In this document: positions 23,070-34,504 of the stretch, piece after piece | Position numbering within the stretch: position 1 is the stretch's first letter | How the letters are laid out: each line of letters starts with the position of its first letter | Source: Myxocyprinus asiaticus | Lineage: Eukaryota > Chordata > Actinopteri > Cypriniformes > Catostomidae | Direction of reading: 5' to 3' | DNA length: 64,000 bases | NCBI RefSeq assembly: GCF_019703515.2 | Contig: NC_059388.1 | Coordinates: forward strand, 1,315,501 to 1,379,500 | Notes under the pieces: generated by a model | The model's input: the letters and a program-made list of their open reading frames with translations, nothing else | What the model was told of the DNA's origin: nothing | The model's database searches: none | Translations under genes and position numbers: made by a program

Positions 23070-24739
23070 ATGCCTTTCCGATTGTGTGTTATTCCTGGTT
23101 GCGGTTGTTATCTCTCAACTTCGGATGGTCATGATCGCTGTCTTTCGTGTCTGGGCGCGACCCACATGGAGGCAGCGTTTGTGGATGGACCATGGCAACG
23201 TTGCGGTTGCGGCTTGCTTTCATAAGAAAGCAAACCGCCCCAGCGGCTCCCCGCCTCGGTCCTTCTACCTACGGGTATGAGGCCAGCGCGGCTAGCACTG
23301 GGGGCGATTTGGGGACCCCAATGGGATTGCCTCTGCCGGGTATCCCCCCGCGGACCTCCCATTCCCCAGCATGCTCGTCTGCCCCAGTTGGGCTTCCGGA
23401 TGAGTTCGCCGGCTCGTCTCACGGCGAGTCTGGCTTCTTGTTCGGAGCCCGCGAAGATGATGAGCTCTCGAGCGCAGCATCCGAGAGCGGGCTTGTCCAG
23501 ACGGATGCAGAAGCCTCAGCTGGGCTTCCCCCCTCAGGGACGACTGCCCAGTCACAGGCTGATGCCGAAATGACGGACATGCTTTCCCGGGTGGCCGCGA
23601 GCGTCGGGTTAGAGTGGAACCTCCGCTCTCCCCTGAACCCTCGCGGCATGATGATTGGTTCCTGGGCTAGCGGTGCCCCTCAAAGCAGCCACGCCCCGCT
23701 CCAGTGCCTTTTTTCCAGGAAGTGCACAAGGAGCTGACGAAATTGTGGGAGGCACCTTTTACTGCCCGGCCCCAATTCCACAGTTCCCACACTCTCACTA
23801 CCCTCGATGGCGATTCCCCCGGTGGATAAAGCGCTCGCGGTGCACCTATGCCCGCAGAGCGCCGCCACCTGGCACGGACGCCCAAAGCTCCCGTCCAAGC
23901 CCTGTAGGCTCATGTCGTCCCTGACGGCTAAAGCCTACAGCGCTGCTGGACAAGCCGCCTCTGCCCTGCACGCCATGGCTCTCCTGCAGGTCCACCAAGC
24001 CAAGGCATTGAAAGAACTGCACGAGGGTAGTTCCGCCCCAGATTTGATGCAGGAACTGCGCTCGGCAACCGACCTCGCTCTCCGAGTGACGAAGGTCATG
24101 GCGTGGTCTCTCGGGCGGACGATGGCCACATTTGTGGTCCAGGAGCGCCACATTTGGCTCAACCTGGTCGAGATGGGTGAGACCGACAAGACACGGTTTC
24201 TTGCTGCCCCCATTTCCCAGGCTGGCCTATTCGACGACACCGTCGAGGACTTTGCCCAGCAGTTCTCGGTGGTGAAGCAGCAGACGGAGGCTATCCGGCA
24301 CATCCTGCCCCAGCGCGGCTCAAGATCCCACACCCCGTCTGCTCGTCGCCAAGGGCGTGCCCCAGCGGTGACTGCACCGGCTCCGCCGCAGCCCACCCCT
24401 TCAGCCTGGCCCCGGCATGGAGCCCACCGCAGGAAGCAGACGCCACCCGTCTCACAGTCGGTGCCTAAGAACCCACGGAGGTCGCCAAACGCCCCTGAGA
24501 TGGGCGACCCAAGGATGAAGGAACCCACTCACCTGGAGCTGGTAAGAAAGCCACGCCATCCCCCGGTGGAAGGCCGGGTGGAAAATCTTTTGTTGTCTTT
24601 TTGTTTGATTTCGCCGCATGCCCAAGTGGCTGCGGTACCCAACAGTTCAGCAAAAGAGCGGTTTCCTTCCTCCCTGGGTCACATACTCGGTGGGCACGGT
24701 CGTCATCACGATCTACCCTCCTACGGAAAGGCACAATAG
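23070..24739 (+). pseudogene. DIRS copy B gag-like ORF1
   Basis: Would encode the structural protein that packages element RNA. The ATG at 23,070 opens a frame with a Cys/His cluster (CVIPGCGCY, then GHDRCLSCLGATHME) that ends at TAA 23,220. The homologous reading moves to the frame spanning 23,147-23,737, then after a stop resumes at 23,807-24,739. That last 310-residue part is the best preserved: alanine-rich helices (AKAYSAAGQAASALHAMALL, LHEGSSAPDLMQELRSATD), then VEDFAQQFSVVKQQTEAIRH and a basic, proline-rich tail. At least one frameshift and one stop disrupt it. It is far more GC-rich than the surrounding host sequence. Confidence 0.82.
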
Positions 24740-25220
24740 AACCTGAAGACCTGAAGGTCGCGTACTTCCACGTCTCGATCCTTCCTCGACACAGACCCTT
24801 CCTGCGGTTTGCATTCGAGGGTCAGGCGTGTCAGTACAAAGTCCTCCCTTTCGGCCTGTCCCTGTCTCCTCGCATCTTCACGAAGGTCGCAGAGGCTGCC
24901 CTTGCCCCGTTAAGGGAGGTGGGCATTCGCATTCTCAACTATCTTGATGACTGGCTAATCCTAGCTCACTGTCGAGATATGTTGTGCGCACACAGGGACA
25001 TGGTGCTCTCACACCTCAGCCGACTAGGGCTTCGGGTCAACTGGGAAAAGAGCAAGCTCCTCCCAGTTCAGAGCATCTCTTTTCTCGGTTTGGAGCTGGA
25101 CTCAGTATCTTTGACGGCGCGCCTTACGAACGAGCATGGCCAGTCGGTGCTGGCCTGTTTGAAGGCGTTAAAACGGAAAACAGCGGTTCCACTGAAACTT
25201 TTTCAGAGGCTCCTGTGGTG
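24740..25220 (+). pseudogene. DIRS copy B reverse transcriptase, shortened
   Basis: One open frame carries YFHVSILPRHR, LRFAFEGQACQYKVLPFGLS, GIRILNYLDDWLILA (active-site aspartates) and GLRVNWEKSKLLPVQ, ending in KLFQRLLWW. The finger segment before DAYFHV is deleted: the frame runs from unrelated gag-end sequence straight into EDLKVAYFHV, where the conserved first aspartate position reads VAY instead of DAY. The downstream RNase H is cut off after FQRLL. Confidence 0.87.
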
Positions 25221-26180
25221 GTAGACACGATCACTCAGGCTAGGGCCCCCTCTACGAGGCGCCTGTATGCCTTTAAGTGGCGTCTGTTCGCTAAGTGGTG
25301 TTCTTCCCGATGGGAAGACCCCCAGAGATGCGCAGTCGGATCAGTGCTTTCCTTCCTGCAGGAGAGGTTGGAAGGGAGGCTGTCCCCTTCCACCTTGAAG
25401 GTGCACACCATGATACAGTCAACGGTAAGTCCTTAGGGAAGCATGACCTGATCATCAGGTTCCTAAGAGGCGCCAGGAGGCTGAATCCCTCCAGACCGCC
25501 CCTCGTTCCCTCATGGGACCTCTCTGTAGTTCTTCAGGGTCTACAGAGAGCCCCCTTTGAACCTTTGCAGTCAGCCGAGCTTAAGGCACTCTCCTTGAAG
25601 ACTGCCCTCCTGACTGCACTCACTTCCATCAAGAGGGTAGGAGACCTGCAAGCGTTCTCTGTCTGCGAAACGTGCCTGGAGTTCGGTCCGGGTTACTCTC
25701 ACATGATCCTGAGACCCCGACCGGGCTATGTGCCCAAGGTTCCCACCACCCCTTTTAGGGACCAGGTGATGAACCTGCAAGCGCTGCCCCAGGAGGAGGC
25801 AGACCCAGCCCTGTCGTTGCTGTGTCCGGTACGCGCTTTACGCATCTATTTGGATCGCACGCAGAGCTTTAGGATCTCTGAGCAGCTCTTTGTCTGCTTT
25901 GGTGCACAGCGGAAAGGAAGCGCTGTCTCCAAGCAGAGGATCGCCCACTGGCTCACTGACGCCATAACTATGGCATATATCGCCCAGGACATGCCGCACC
26001 CGGTAGGGCTACAAGCCCATTCTACCAGGGGTGTAGCAGCTTCCTGGGCCCTGGCCAGACATTTGCAGAGCAGCAGGCTGGGCAACACCCAACACCTTTG
26101 CAAGGTTCTACAACCTCCGGGTGGAACCGGTTTTGTCCCAGATAGTGGCACGCAATACAAACGGATAAGCCCAGGATAGC
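25215..26180 (+). pseudogene. DIRS copy B tyrosine recombinase
   Basis: N-terminal domain in the frame to 25,436 (STRRLYAFKWRLFAKWC, VLSFLQERLEGRLSPSTLK), then a frameshift at about 25,405-25,420. The frame 25,295-26,179 carries the core: LLTALTSIKRVGDLQAFSVC with the first conserved Arg, the FRISEQLFVCFG block, and HSTRGVAASWA with the His and second Arg. A short deletion near 26,055 then shifts the frame, so the sequence that would read FARFYNL, with the nucleophilic Tyr (near 26,110), is out of frame. Copy A keeps that tyrosine in frame. Confidence 0.87.
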
Positions 26181-26924
26181 CGGCCGGGTGCATCGCTTGC
26201 ACATTGCGCCTTCCACCTCCTTTTGAGCTGAAGACGTGCGCCATTAATTCCCAGTAGTGTTCACAAACTTTGCTCCCTGGTTGACTTCCTCCGAGCCCTG
26301 TGGCAGTCGAGTTTTCGGAGAGACTCGCTGCCGGCACAGTACATGTGCTAACTAAGAGTCCTGTTCTGGGTTAGGTGCTCCGCATGTGGCGGTTCCCTGT
26401 AAGGCTAACCTCATGCGATATATGTCTTCCGCTAATTCGTTTCCCTGTTGGCAAACTGCATCTTCCTTGGGCAGAGCCCCTCTGCCCCAGTCTCTATGTT
26501 TTATAGTAGCTCCTCCCCCGTTGGGTAGGATCTACCTTGAAGACTCTCCACATGGTTGGAAAGACCATGTGACGTATTCTTCCACTTAAATATCCCCCCC
26601 TCTCTTTGGGCGAGGTGTGGTCTCCACGGTGTCTTCCCCTTGGGAGGGACACCCCCCGACTAGACCTGGCGGCCCAGTTGGATAATCCCCCTTCTTTTTT
26701 AGCGAGTGGAAAAAGAGAAGGGGAAAAGAGGCCACGACTGGGTTAACCTGTCTCTATCTTATGGGTAGTCGACTTGTCCCCAAAGAGCCGTTTGACCCTC
26801 ATAACTATGTTGGGGGAGGTTACGTGTCGACCTGGTGTGTTGGCTGAGGCACACAGTAGTCTGCCCACCACACCGCCAGTTCACGAAACACAGTTCAGCC
26901 AATTGTGGCATTTCGTATAGGGAC
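26181..26924 (+). other. DIRS copy B 3' noncoding region
   Basis: Between the recombinase and the internal complementary region. Closely matches, in inverse orientation, 5,310-6,040 of copy A, including a CCCCTTCTTTTTT/AAAAGAGAAGGGG imperfect inverted pair near 26,690-26,725. No protein-like frame. Confidence 0.75.
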
Positions 26925-27050
26925 CCCTAGTGTCACTACATCGACACAACGTCGAGTGAGTGACAGATAGAAACGTCATGGTTACTTGTGTAACCTCCGT
27001 TCCCTGATGGAGGGAATGAGACGTTGTGTCCCTCCTGCCACAACGCTGAA
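26925..27050 (+). repeat. DIRS copy B internal complementary region
   Basis: On the reverse complement this reads the outer right end (GTAACCATGACGTT) directly joined to the outer left end (CTATCTGTCACTCACTCGAC). It thus matches the junction of a circularised element in the opposite orientation. The copy A version keeps the exact single shared GTT; here the join reads GTTTCTATC. Confidence 0.85.
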
Positions 27051-27054
27051 CTAC

Positions 27055-27303
27055 CCGCTGAAATGGCCGGACCTTATATCGGCCCTCAGCATAAAACCTG
27101 AATGAGTGGTTGCATACCAGCTCCTTTTATACCCGTATATCCGGGGGAGTGGCATGCAAATACCACTCGCCAATTTTCATTGGCCTTTTATCAAAGACCA
27201 GAGGTGTCTCGGGCTCCCAAGAGTGACCCCTAGTGTCACTACATCAACACAATGTCTCGTTCCCTCCATCAGGGAACGGAGGTTACACAAGTAACCATGA
27301 CGT
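27055..27303 (-). promoter_or_regulatory. DIRS copy B right terminal repeat, inverted
   Basis: Inverted copy of the left repeat, with the TATA-like motif at about 27,124-27,140 on the minus strand pointing into the element (here TATACGGGTATAAAAGG). It ends CATGACGTT at the Tc1 remnant. A promoter here would give an antisense transcript of the element; this is inference. Confidence 0.7.
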
Positions 27304-27728
27304 TTTCTGTTCTTGGCTGACAGAAGTGGAACCTGACGTGGTCTTCTGCTGTTGTAGCCCATCCGCCTCAAGGTGTGACATATTGTGTATTCTGAGATGC
27401 TATTCTGCTCACTACAATTGTACAGAGTGTTTATCTGAGTTACCATAGCCGTTCTGTCAGCTCGAACCAGTCTGGGTTGCATTTCCTAAAAGCATCATAA
27501 TCCTTAGTAGATCGTAGAAACCATTGGAGCCAATCAACAATCAACATAACCTTGCGATGCCTTTGGGAAACGCAGCCCTGGCCATTCTCCATTGACCTCT
27601 GTCATCAACAAGGCATTCCCATTCCGTGATTTTATGCATTGCACTGTTGCCACACAGCTGATTAGATAATTACATGAATAAGTACTAGTTTTACAGGTTT
27701 ACCTAATTAATAAAGTGGTTGGTGAGTG
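27304..27728 (-). mobile_element. 5' half of a second Tc1-like element, inverted
   Basis: Same family as 22,227-22,640 but on the minus strand. It ends with CACCAACCACTTTATTAATT (reverse complement) next to TA at 27,729-27,730. Decayed transposase codons run from the end toward the DIRS right edge and stop at LSAKNRK. It contains a 0.1-kb miniature insertion at about 27,474-27,587. Confidence 0.82.
27474..27587. mobile_element. About 0.11-kb miniature inverted-repeat element nested in the Tc1 remnant
   Basis: Ends GGTTGCATTTCCTAAAAGCATC and GATGCCTTTGGGAAACGCAGCC are inverted copies. The sister Tc1 copy at 22.3 kb shows CCAGACTGG continuous where this is inserted, so the boundaries are clear. 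A short duplication (CTG) is the most that can be read on the flanks. Confidence 0.75.
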
Positions 27729-27730
27729 TA

Positions 27731-30169
27731 TTTTGATCATGATACAAACAACTACAACACACTGAACATTAAGCTGTAAAGAGAAAAATTAAGGAAGATC
27801 AGTAATTGTCAGTCATGGACAATTTGTTCATCTTCTATTCGGAGCCTAACAGTCACGTGACAAATGAACGAAAGATTCTGATCCAAAGACCCAGTCATAA
27901 AGGGAATTAATTATTTGTGTTTCCTGTAGAGCCTATGCGGCTCTCAGGTGGCAAATAATGAAATGACTTGAAAAAAGATTTGTTCATTTTGCTGAACAAG
28001 ATTCAAAGATACAAGTCAGTAAAATGATCCGATCTTTCCATCACTCTATTTTTAATGGCGGCTCAAATACACTATAAATCATATTTTATGCTGAACATCA
28101 GAGTCATGTTCATTGTTCTAGATTAGCATATCAAATTGCTTATAAAATGCATTCATTTGTTCCTTTAAGCAGCAGGGTTTAGTTTCTCTGAATAATTCAA
28201 GTGTGTCTTTAAGTCATGGACGAAATGTGTTGTTATGTGTTCCTGCAGCTCAACTTCCATCTACAGAGGTCACACAGAGTTCAGTGCTCCAACCTTTGAC
28301 CTTATATATTTACCTCAGACAACCATGTGCACCTGATGTGTGCAGAGACAGAGAGAGAAAGTGAATCTAATAAATCTCCACACAAATAAAGGGATTTACA
28401 TACAAATTTGTGAGTTGCATTACTTAATTTCTTTCTTTGGGTGGTGTCAACTGCTCTTCACTCAGTAAATCATGATAAACATTTTATTTTTACTGTCACA
28501 CTGCAGGAGATAAATACTGCAGGGTCAAATCCAGCCCTCCACAAGGTTATCTGTAGCCCTTTATTTGCTACTTCCTTTTCTGTACTGTGGCAAACTACAA
28601 CACTCCTGTAATGATTGAAGCACATTGATTATACTGCAATGCAGAGAGCATCATTGATTATAATGGAAGCGCACTAGTTTTGTTACATTGCTTGCTTGCA
28701 GTGTATTTATATTTATTTACATTTAATTAGTAGATGAATCAGATTTAATTTACATAAAGCTTCAAGATTCATTAAATCAAATTTCTTTTATGATAATCGT
28801 GCAGCAAAGCATCAGGATATGCAAATAGTGTCATCACTGCTTAGTGCGCAATGACAGACATTACAGATTTGTAATTCAGATTGACTGGAAACGAAAGAGT
28901 CTTAGAAACACTGACCAGCACTCAGACCTGGATTGGCCATCAGGAAAACTGGGAGAAATCCTGGTGGCCTGGCCTGTCTTGCAACTTATTCTATTTTATT
29001 TAAAATTGAGGGGTTTATTTCACGTTTTGGGCTTGTTGTCAAACTTGCTGATACCACCTACTGTTCTGAGTCTACATGAGGTGTGTCAAACACACAGCCC
29101 TTGAAGAGTCCAATCAGGCCCACGCGGCATTCGGCACCCTGCGCAAACTCAAGCTTTTCAAGGAAACTGGATGAGGCAGTGGCTTTTTCTCCGAGGAGGC
29201 AACGGAGGCAGTCCCTCCTCAAAAATTCGGGTTAGAAAAATAATAGACTACATAAATAAAACAAATAAAATATAACGAAAAGTGAGCTCAGATAATGTGT
29301 ATAATATTCATATTTCTAAAGTCACTCTGTCAAACAGTGACACCGGCGGATAAAACGTCTCTCACGCCTCCCTTGAGCTCATTGCAATCTCGTTGAGCTA
29401 CAGCATGGCCTGAACGTGAGGGGAGAAGCAGGGAATACAGGCGAAAAGTCACGTGCCAATGAGACACTGACTGACAGCGTGTTGAACTAGCTTAGTGGAG
29501 GCAATCAACGAGGTAATGCCCACCTCTTGTACTCGCAGCGAGGCTACTGTTCGCAGATCACTATAAATGGGACGAACCAATGGAAGTGGAGAGACTATTT
29601 ATAGAGTAAACAACAAACTGACTTAGACATCGGCACTTTTGGTCACATCTAAATCAAAATGAACTTGAAATTACTTTTTTTCTGTGCATGGAATCCCTAG
29701 CACCCCATCACATAGCGTTATATTTCCTCTGAGACCTGAAAGCTTTGTTAACAATGTCTCTATTTTGACATAAACGAGAAATCTACTAAACCAGTCACTT
29801 TAAATAAAACATAAAAACGTGGTTATATAATACACCTAGCTATTTGCTCGCTTTCATTTTGTTTTTAATACAGACAAATTTCAAAGCTAAAATTGTTAAA
29901 AGCAATATATTTTAATACACTTTCAAATCTGCCTCTTTCAAGATGACTTTTTCTCTTTCTATTTGAGATGCTCTCTTTCTTTTGTAATTGAAATGCCATT
30001 TACTCTCAGTGAGCATCAATCACAGATGAAGGGCAGCTTATATAAGAGACCCGTAATGCTTCCGTTTGGCTTCAAGCTTTTCTTTTCAAAGATGAGATGA
30101 CACAGAGTCACGTCAGGATAAGCAACCCATGATCAACATCACACGCAATGGCTTTACTTCGATTCTAAA
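27731..30169. other. No recognised gene; possible decayed repeats
   Basis: About 2.4 kb without a protein-like frame. CAGACCTGGATTGGCCATC near 28,922 resembles an element end, but no partner was found. Otherwise AT-rich. Confidence 0.45.
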
Positions 30170-31851
30170 CAGTGTTGGGGGTAACGCGATAAAAGTAACG
30201 TGTGTTATGTAATCAGATTACTTTTTGAGTATTAAGTAAAGTAACGAAATATTTTTTATTTTAGACTATAATATCTGAGTTACTTTTTAAATAAAGTAAC
30301 ATGTTGCTTTTGTACACCTCTACTGTCCCTGTATTGCAAGAAATCAGGAGTAAAAGTGTGAAACTTTGGGGAGGAGACATAGTGCATGATGGCATTGTAG
30401 TTCTATAGAGTGTGAGGCCAGAGACTATTTAGCAGAGAGAGACGAGTCACTTCTATTTAAATGAATGGGAGAAATTGGAACGTCAACCAAGAAGGTCTGC
30501 ACAGGCCTTAAAATGAAACCCGACCCGTACCCGAGACTGTGTGGCCCGACCCTACCCAGCCCAAACGATACCATCAGATTTTAAGCCCGAACCGAAATCG
30601 CTTTCTATCTAATTTCTTCTCCTAGCAAGTACTGTTGCAATAGGCTATATTTATGTAAGCATATATGCAACATTCGTAACAGTACTGAAACAGTAAACAC
30701 ACACAGTTTTAAGGCACAGCAACCCCTCAGGACACTAGAGCAGAAGGGGAAAAAAAGCATTGACTTACCATTTATTTGCTGAAACTTCACTTGGTGCAGA
30801 ACAATCTGGAATAATATGAAACACTGCAACAGTCCCCTCTATGCAGCCTTAACTTGTTTAGATTGTTGAATCTTTGTGACAACTGCGCTAAAAAGAATCT
30901 AGATGCAGTACAAAGAATGAAAAAGAGCGCAGGTGTCTCAACATGCATTTTTGAAAACTTGAAGTTCTTTTTAACTTGACATTAAAATATGCCGGTCCTG
31001 TGCGAGACGCGGTGCAAATGTCAATGACATTCGTCCAGAATGTGTTTAAACAATGGGAAAACAGAACAGACGCATGCAAAAACACATTCAGTGCGAACAG
31101 CCCCTAACTCGTCCATTCGCACATGTCTGTGAGTGAGAGTGCGTGAAATAAGTTCGGTAAGCCTGTTTATTTTTTCATTAATTACAAACCCGAACCCAAC
31201 CTGTCAGGTTCTCGTGTCCCGTCGGGCCTGGGTCGGGTTGCAGACCTCTAGTCTGTACGCACCATGGATCAACTCAAAACAAGCATGCACTGAGATGAAA
31301 AATATTGAAGTGAAAAATATTAATTTATTCCTTGAACATGATAGACTGGCATTCCCCACTGAAATTATCCTGACTTTTGAAAATCATCTCAAGTTGACTC
31401 TGGCATTGTCGATGGGCACAGCACATGATGACATATCTTATGCAGGTTCAAGTGTTGGACTTTGCTGATTTAGGTAAGACAGTGGTTATTCTTCATTATT
31501 CATATTGGCTGCCATGTTGATGGAAAAACAAATCATGCATATTCCTGTTATTGATTCTTTATTATAAATATGACGTGAAGACCTACTTTCTAAATATCTG
31601 TTTGTTTACTATGTTGTTTTGACATGAATGTTGTACAGTATCTAGCATGACCTGTAATGTCTCAATATGCAATGCATGACATATTTGTATGGAATGCATA
31701 GCATAGCTGAAGAGAGAGTGGCTGTGAGAAAAAAGTAATGCAAAATTAAAGTTATGCTTTCCATAAAAAATATATATATTTAAGTTACTTTTTTAAGGAG
31801 TAACGCGATATTCTAACAAGTTACTTTAAAAAATAACGTTACCCAACTCTG
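30170..31851. mobile_element. Non-autonomous hAT-like element with CAGTGTTGGGGGTAACGCG ends
   Basis: Left end CAGTGTTGGGGGTAACGCG and right end AAATAACGTTACCCAACTCTG (inverted), with flanking ATTCTAAA (30,162-30,169) and ATTCTAAC (31,852-31,859) matching at seven of eight. The interior holds another repeat: GGTCTGCACAGGCC...CCCGACCC near 30,494 is mirrored by GGGTCGGGTTGCAGACCTCTA ending at about 31,251. No transposase is present. Confidence 0.82.
30494..31251. mobile_element. Nested miniature element with GACCCGAACC-type ends
   Basis: The start (AAGGTCTGCACAGGCC, with ACCCGACCCGTACCCGA further in) and the end (GGGCCTGGGTCGGGTTGCAG, then ACCTCTA) are imperfect inverted copies. It lies wholly inside the 30,170-31,851 element. 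No clear target duplication. Confidence 0.6.
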
Positions 31852-31859
31852 ATTCTAAC

Positions 31860-32730
31860 TGCATAAAAATCATGCATATAATCATAATTTAAAAAACAAG
31901 TTTGTAATCCATTATAATTATTATTTTAGTACTTAAAACCAATGTCCGTTGTAATATGTGAAAATTAATTTAAGACAACTTCAAAACAACCATAATTAAC
32001 AATGAATTTGCTTGAACTACAAATGTATTTTAAGAAATACAAAGCATTATATACAGTGGGGTCCAAAACACTGAGACCACATTGAAAATCTGCTATTCGA
32101 AATCTAACTTAAGTTTTAGGATTTAAAAAATGTAAGCAATAACTAAATAAACAGTATGATGTAAAATAATTATTAGAACCATTTAAGATTCTAAACTACT
32201 TCTTAGTCACTAATTAACTAGCAAATTTATGATAGTGCATGCTGTCAGATTTAACTATAAGATTATAACTGAAACAAGTAAAATAGTGTAAGATCACTAA
32301 AAGCTTAACAAAGGTAACCCTGTTAGAAATGACACTAGTATGTAAACACTCATATACAGTAAAAATTGTTTTTAAAATTTTAACCAAATTTATTTCATGA
32401 TTATGAGCAATATCCTGTTATTCAGCATTAGTGCCGAAACGTTTAATCATTTTTCAATTCAAAACTATTTTCCTTTTGTGTTATCTATTTAAGAAGTGAT
32501 ATTTTATAACATATTTTTGGTCATGAGTTTGAATGAAGTATTTTTACTGTGACAGCAGCAAATCTGTGAGCGTATAACAGGATTAAAAGTGCAAAAAGTA
32601 GGTTAAAGTGAGAAAAAAAAAACATCTTGTAAATGTTAGTAGGAATTATTGGCAGGCACTAAAATGCCTAAAATATTTATTTACATTAAAATGATATTGG
32701 AAACAAGGTCCATTTGTCAACATTAGTTAA
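31860..32730. other. No gene; one Tc1-like end
   Basis: TACAGTGGGGTCCAAAACAC at 32,054 matches the form of a Tc1-type terminal repeat next to TA, but no second end was found. The rest is AT-rich. Confidence 0.45.
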
Positions 32731-34274
32731 AGGTACAGTATGTAAGATTCAGAAACACTTGTTATTAATGACACCTGTGGCCGTTAAGTGAACTGCAGCC
32801 AGCTACCTGTTACTCGCGCTCATGCACACACTCCATAGGGACACGAGAATCGACCAAAGCAATGACGTAACGTGATTCACCGGCATCATGCTGACAGATG
32901 AGGTAGCATAATTAAAATTACACAGTTATGATTGTTTTACTACAAACTTTGAGACTGTATATTATATTTGACTCTCCAGTACTGGAACAGGGCTAAAACA
33001 AAGTGTGGATATAGGTCTGACTATGCGAGACTGTAGTTTGAAGTAATCACTTTTCTTTGCATGATACATTGACTGCATTTATACGATAGCCTATGTCGGC
33101 GTTAGCTAGCTAGCCAGCCTTATCAATAGCTGTTAGCTAAATTTGGTGGATGATGACAGTAGCTGTTTATAAAAGAGACTGTACATTATAAATATGTTGA
33201 CACAATTCAGTATTGATGTGATTCCATCATAACTGTCATTTTGATATATCGATGTGCTATCGGGGCAGTGGTGGCTCAGTTTGGGGCAGTGGTGGCTCAG
33301 CAGGGGGCAGTGGTGGTCAGGGGTTCAAGCCCCAGTACTGCCAAGATGCCCCTGTTGGGCCCTTGAGCAAGGCCCTTGACCCTATCTGCTCCAAGGGTGC
33401 TGTATCATGGCTGACCCTGCACTCTGACCCCAGCTTAGCTGGGATATGTGAAAAAAAGAATTTCACTGTATATGTGCAAATGTATAATGTGTGAGAAATA
33501 AAAACAATTATAATTATAATTATATTGTTATATAATAATAGAATGTTTATATTTTCTGTATAACCAAGTTACGTTACACTAATGATGGAGCTTTTTGCAT
33601 TATCTTGAACATTGTCTAGCATTCATTTCATGTGTTATTGTAGTTTACCTTGCTGAATAATTACAGATTAACATTGTTTATGACAGTTACTGTGCAAGAT
33701 CAAGTTGGCTAAAATTACACAGATCAGTCCTTATGGCTCTATATTTCACATGCTTTGCAGTTATGTAAGCTTACCTGTCCAATAAGAAGAACGCCAATTC
33801 AGGGTCGAACGAAGGTCCCTCCAGGAATCAAATGCCCTGCCGATGTTCACTCTAGTTTTCACTCAGCCACAATCACGTTCCTGCTTAGCCAGACAGGATT
33901 CAATGGATAAATGTTTTTTAGTTTTTGTTGGCTTCCTCAGAGTTTGTGTAGGAGTCGGTGTTGTGCTGAGAGCCGGACATTTGCTGGATTTCATCTCTAA
34001 GATAACGTTACCTAATGTTGCAGTTTGTTGTCACTGTTGAATAACGGAAGAGAAGCACTGAAGCAAGGCTCTCGGGAGTGTGCATAAACGTCACATCCTT
34101 TGGATTTTCCCGGCAAAAGCGACCCGCTCCCTTCACATGAAAATCAGTCTACAGGCTTTAATAGGCAACCTAGGAAGTCCAGGAAGGGCTCATTTTTTAA
34201 GTTGTGTTACAATCCATTCACACATTGGCAAAAAAAAGGCGAATATTACATGAAAAAATTTACATACTGCACCT
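32731..34274. mobile_element. Non-autonomous element flanked by TTAA
   Basis: Ends AGGTACAGTATGTAA and, inverted, AGGTGCAGTATGTAA. TTAA lies directly outside both (32,727-32,730; 34,275-34,278), compatible with a piggyBac-type target duplication. A SINE lies inside at about 33,262. No transposase frame. Confidence 0.7.
33262..33510 (+). repeat. tRNA-derived SINE with triplicated 5' box region
   Basis: The head GGGGCAGTGGTGGCTCAG resembles a tRNA-type A box and is present as three near-copies (33,262-33,318). GGTTCAAGCCCC (about 33,321) is a good B box. Then comes a conserved body (CCTTGAGCAAGGCCCTTGAC, CTGACCCTGCACTCTGACCCC) and an AAATAAA-type tail. RNA polymerase III transcription is inferred from family knowledge. 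Confidence 0.8.
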
Positions 34275-34278
34275 TTAA

Positions 34279-34504
34279 CTAAATTAGTTAACATAAACTA
34301 ACAATGAACAGTACTTTTACCGCATGTATTAATCTTGGTTAAAGTTAATTTCAACATATAAAACTTTTAATTTAAAACTGTGTTAGTATTTGTTAACATT
34401 AATTAATGCATTTTTAACTAACATGAACTAACAATTAACAACTGTATTTATTTAAACACTACCTTAAGTCGCTTTGGATAAAAGCATCTGCCAAATGCAT
34501 AAAT
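34279..34504. repeat. Older dispersed repeat with a SINE/LINE-type tail
   Basis: TTAGTTAACATAAACTAAC and related motifs belong to a common fish repeat, with matching sequence at 32,700-32,726 and 37,436-37,515 on the far sides of younger insertions. AAGTCGCTTTGGATAAAAGC (about 34,467) is the 3' tail motif of fish tRNA-derived SINEs and partner LINEs. Confidence 0.55.

Larger units (their letters stand above)
22650..27303 (+). mobile_element. DIRS retrotransposon copy B, both terminal repeats present
   Basis: Plus-strand element in the order: left terminal repeat, gag-like gene, shortened reverse transcriptase, tyrosine recombinase, 3' GC-rich region, internal complementary region, right terminal repeat in inverted orientation. 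Lengths and order fit DIRS elements. Relative to copy A it lacks most of the RNase H/methyltransferase segment (junction near 25,218) but keeps the middle of the recombinase that A has lost. No direct repeat flanks it, as expected for recombinase-mediated integration. Several frameshifts make it non-autonomous. Confidence 0.92.
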
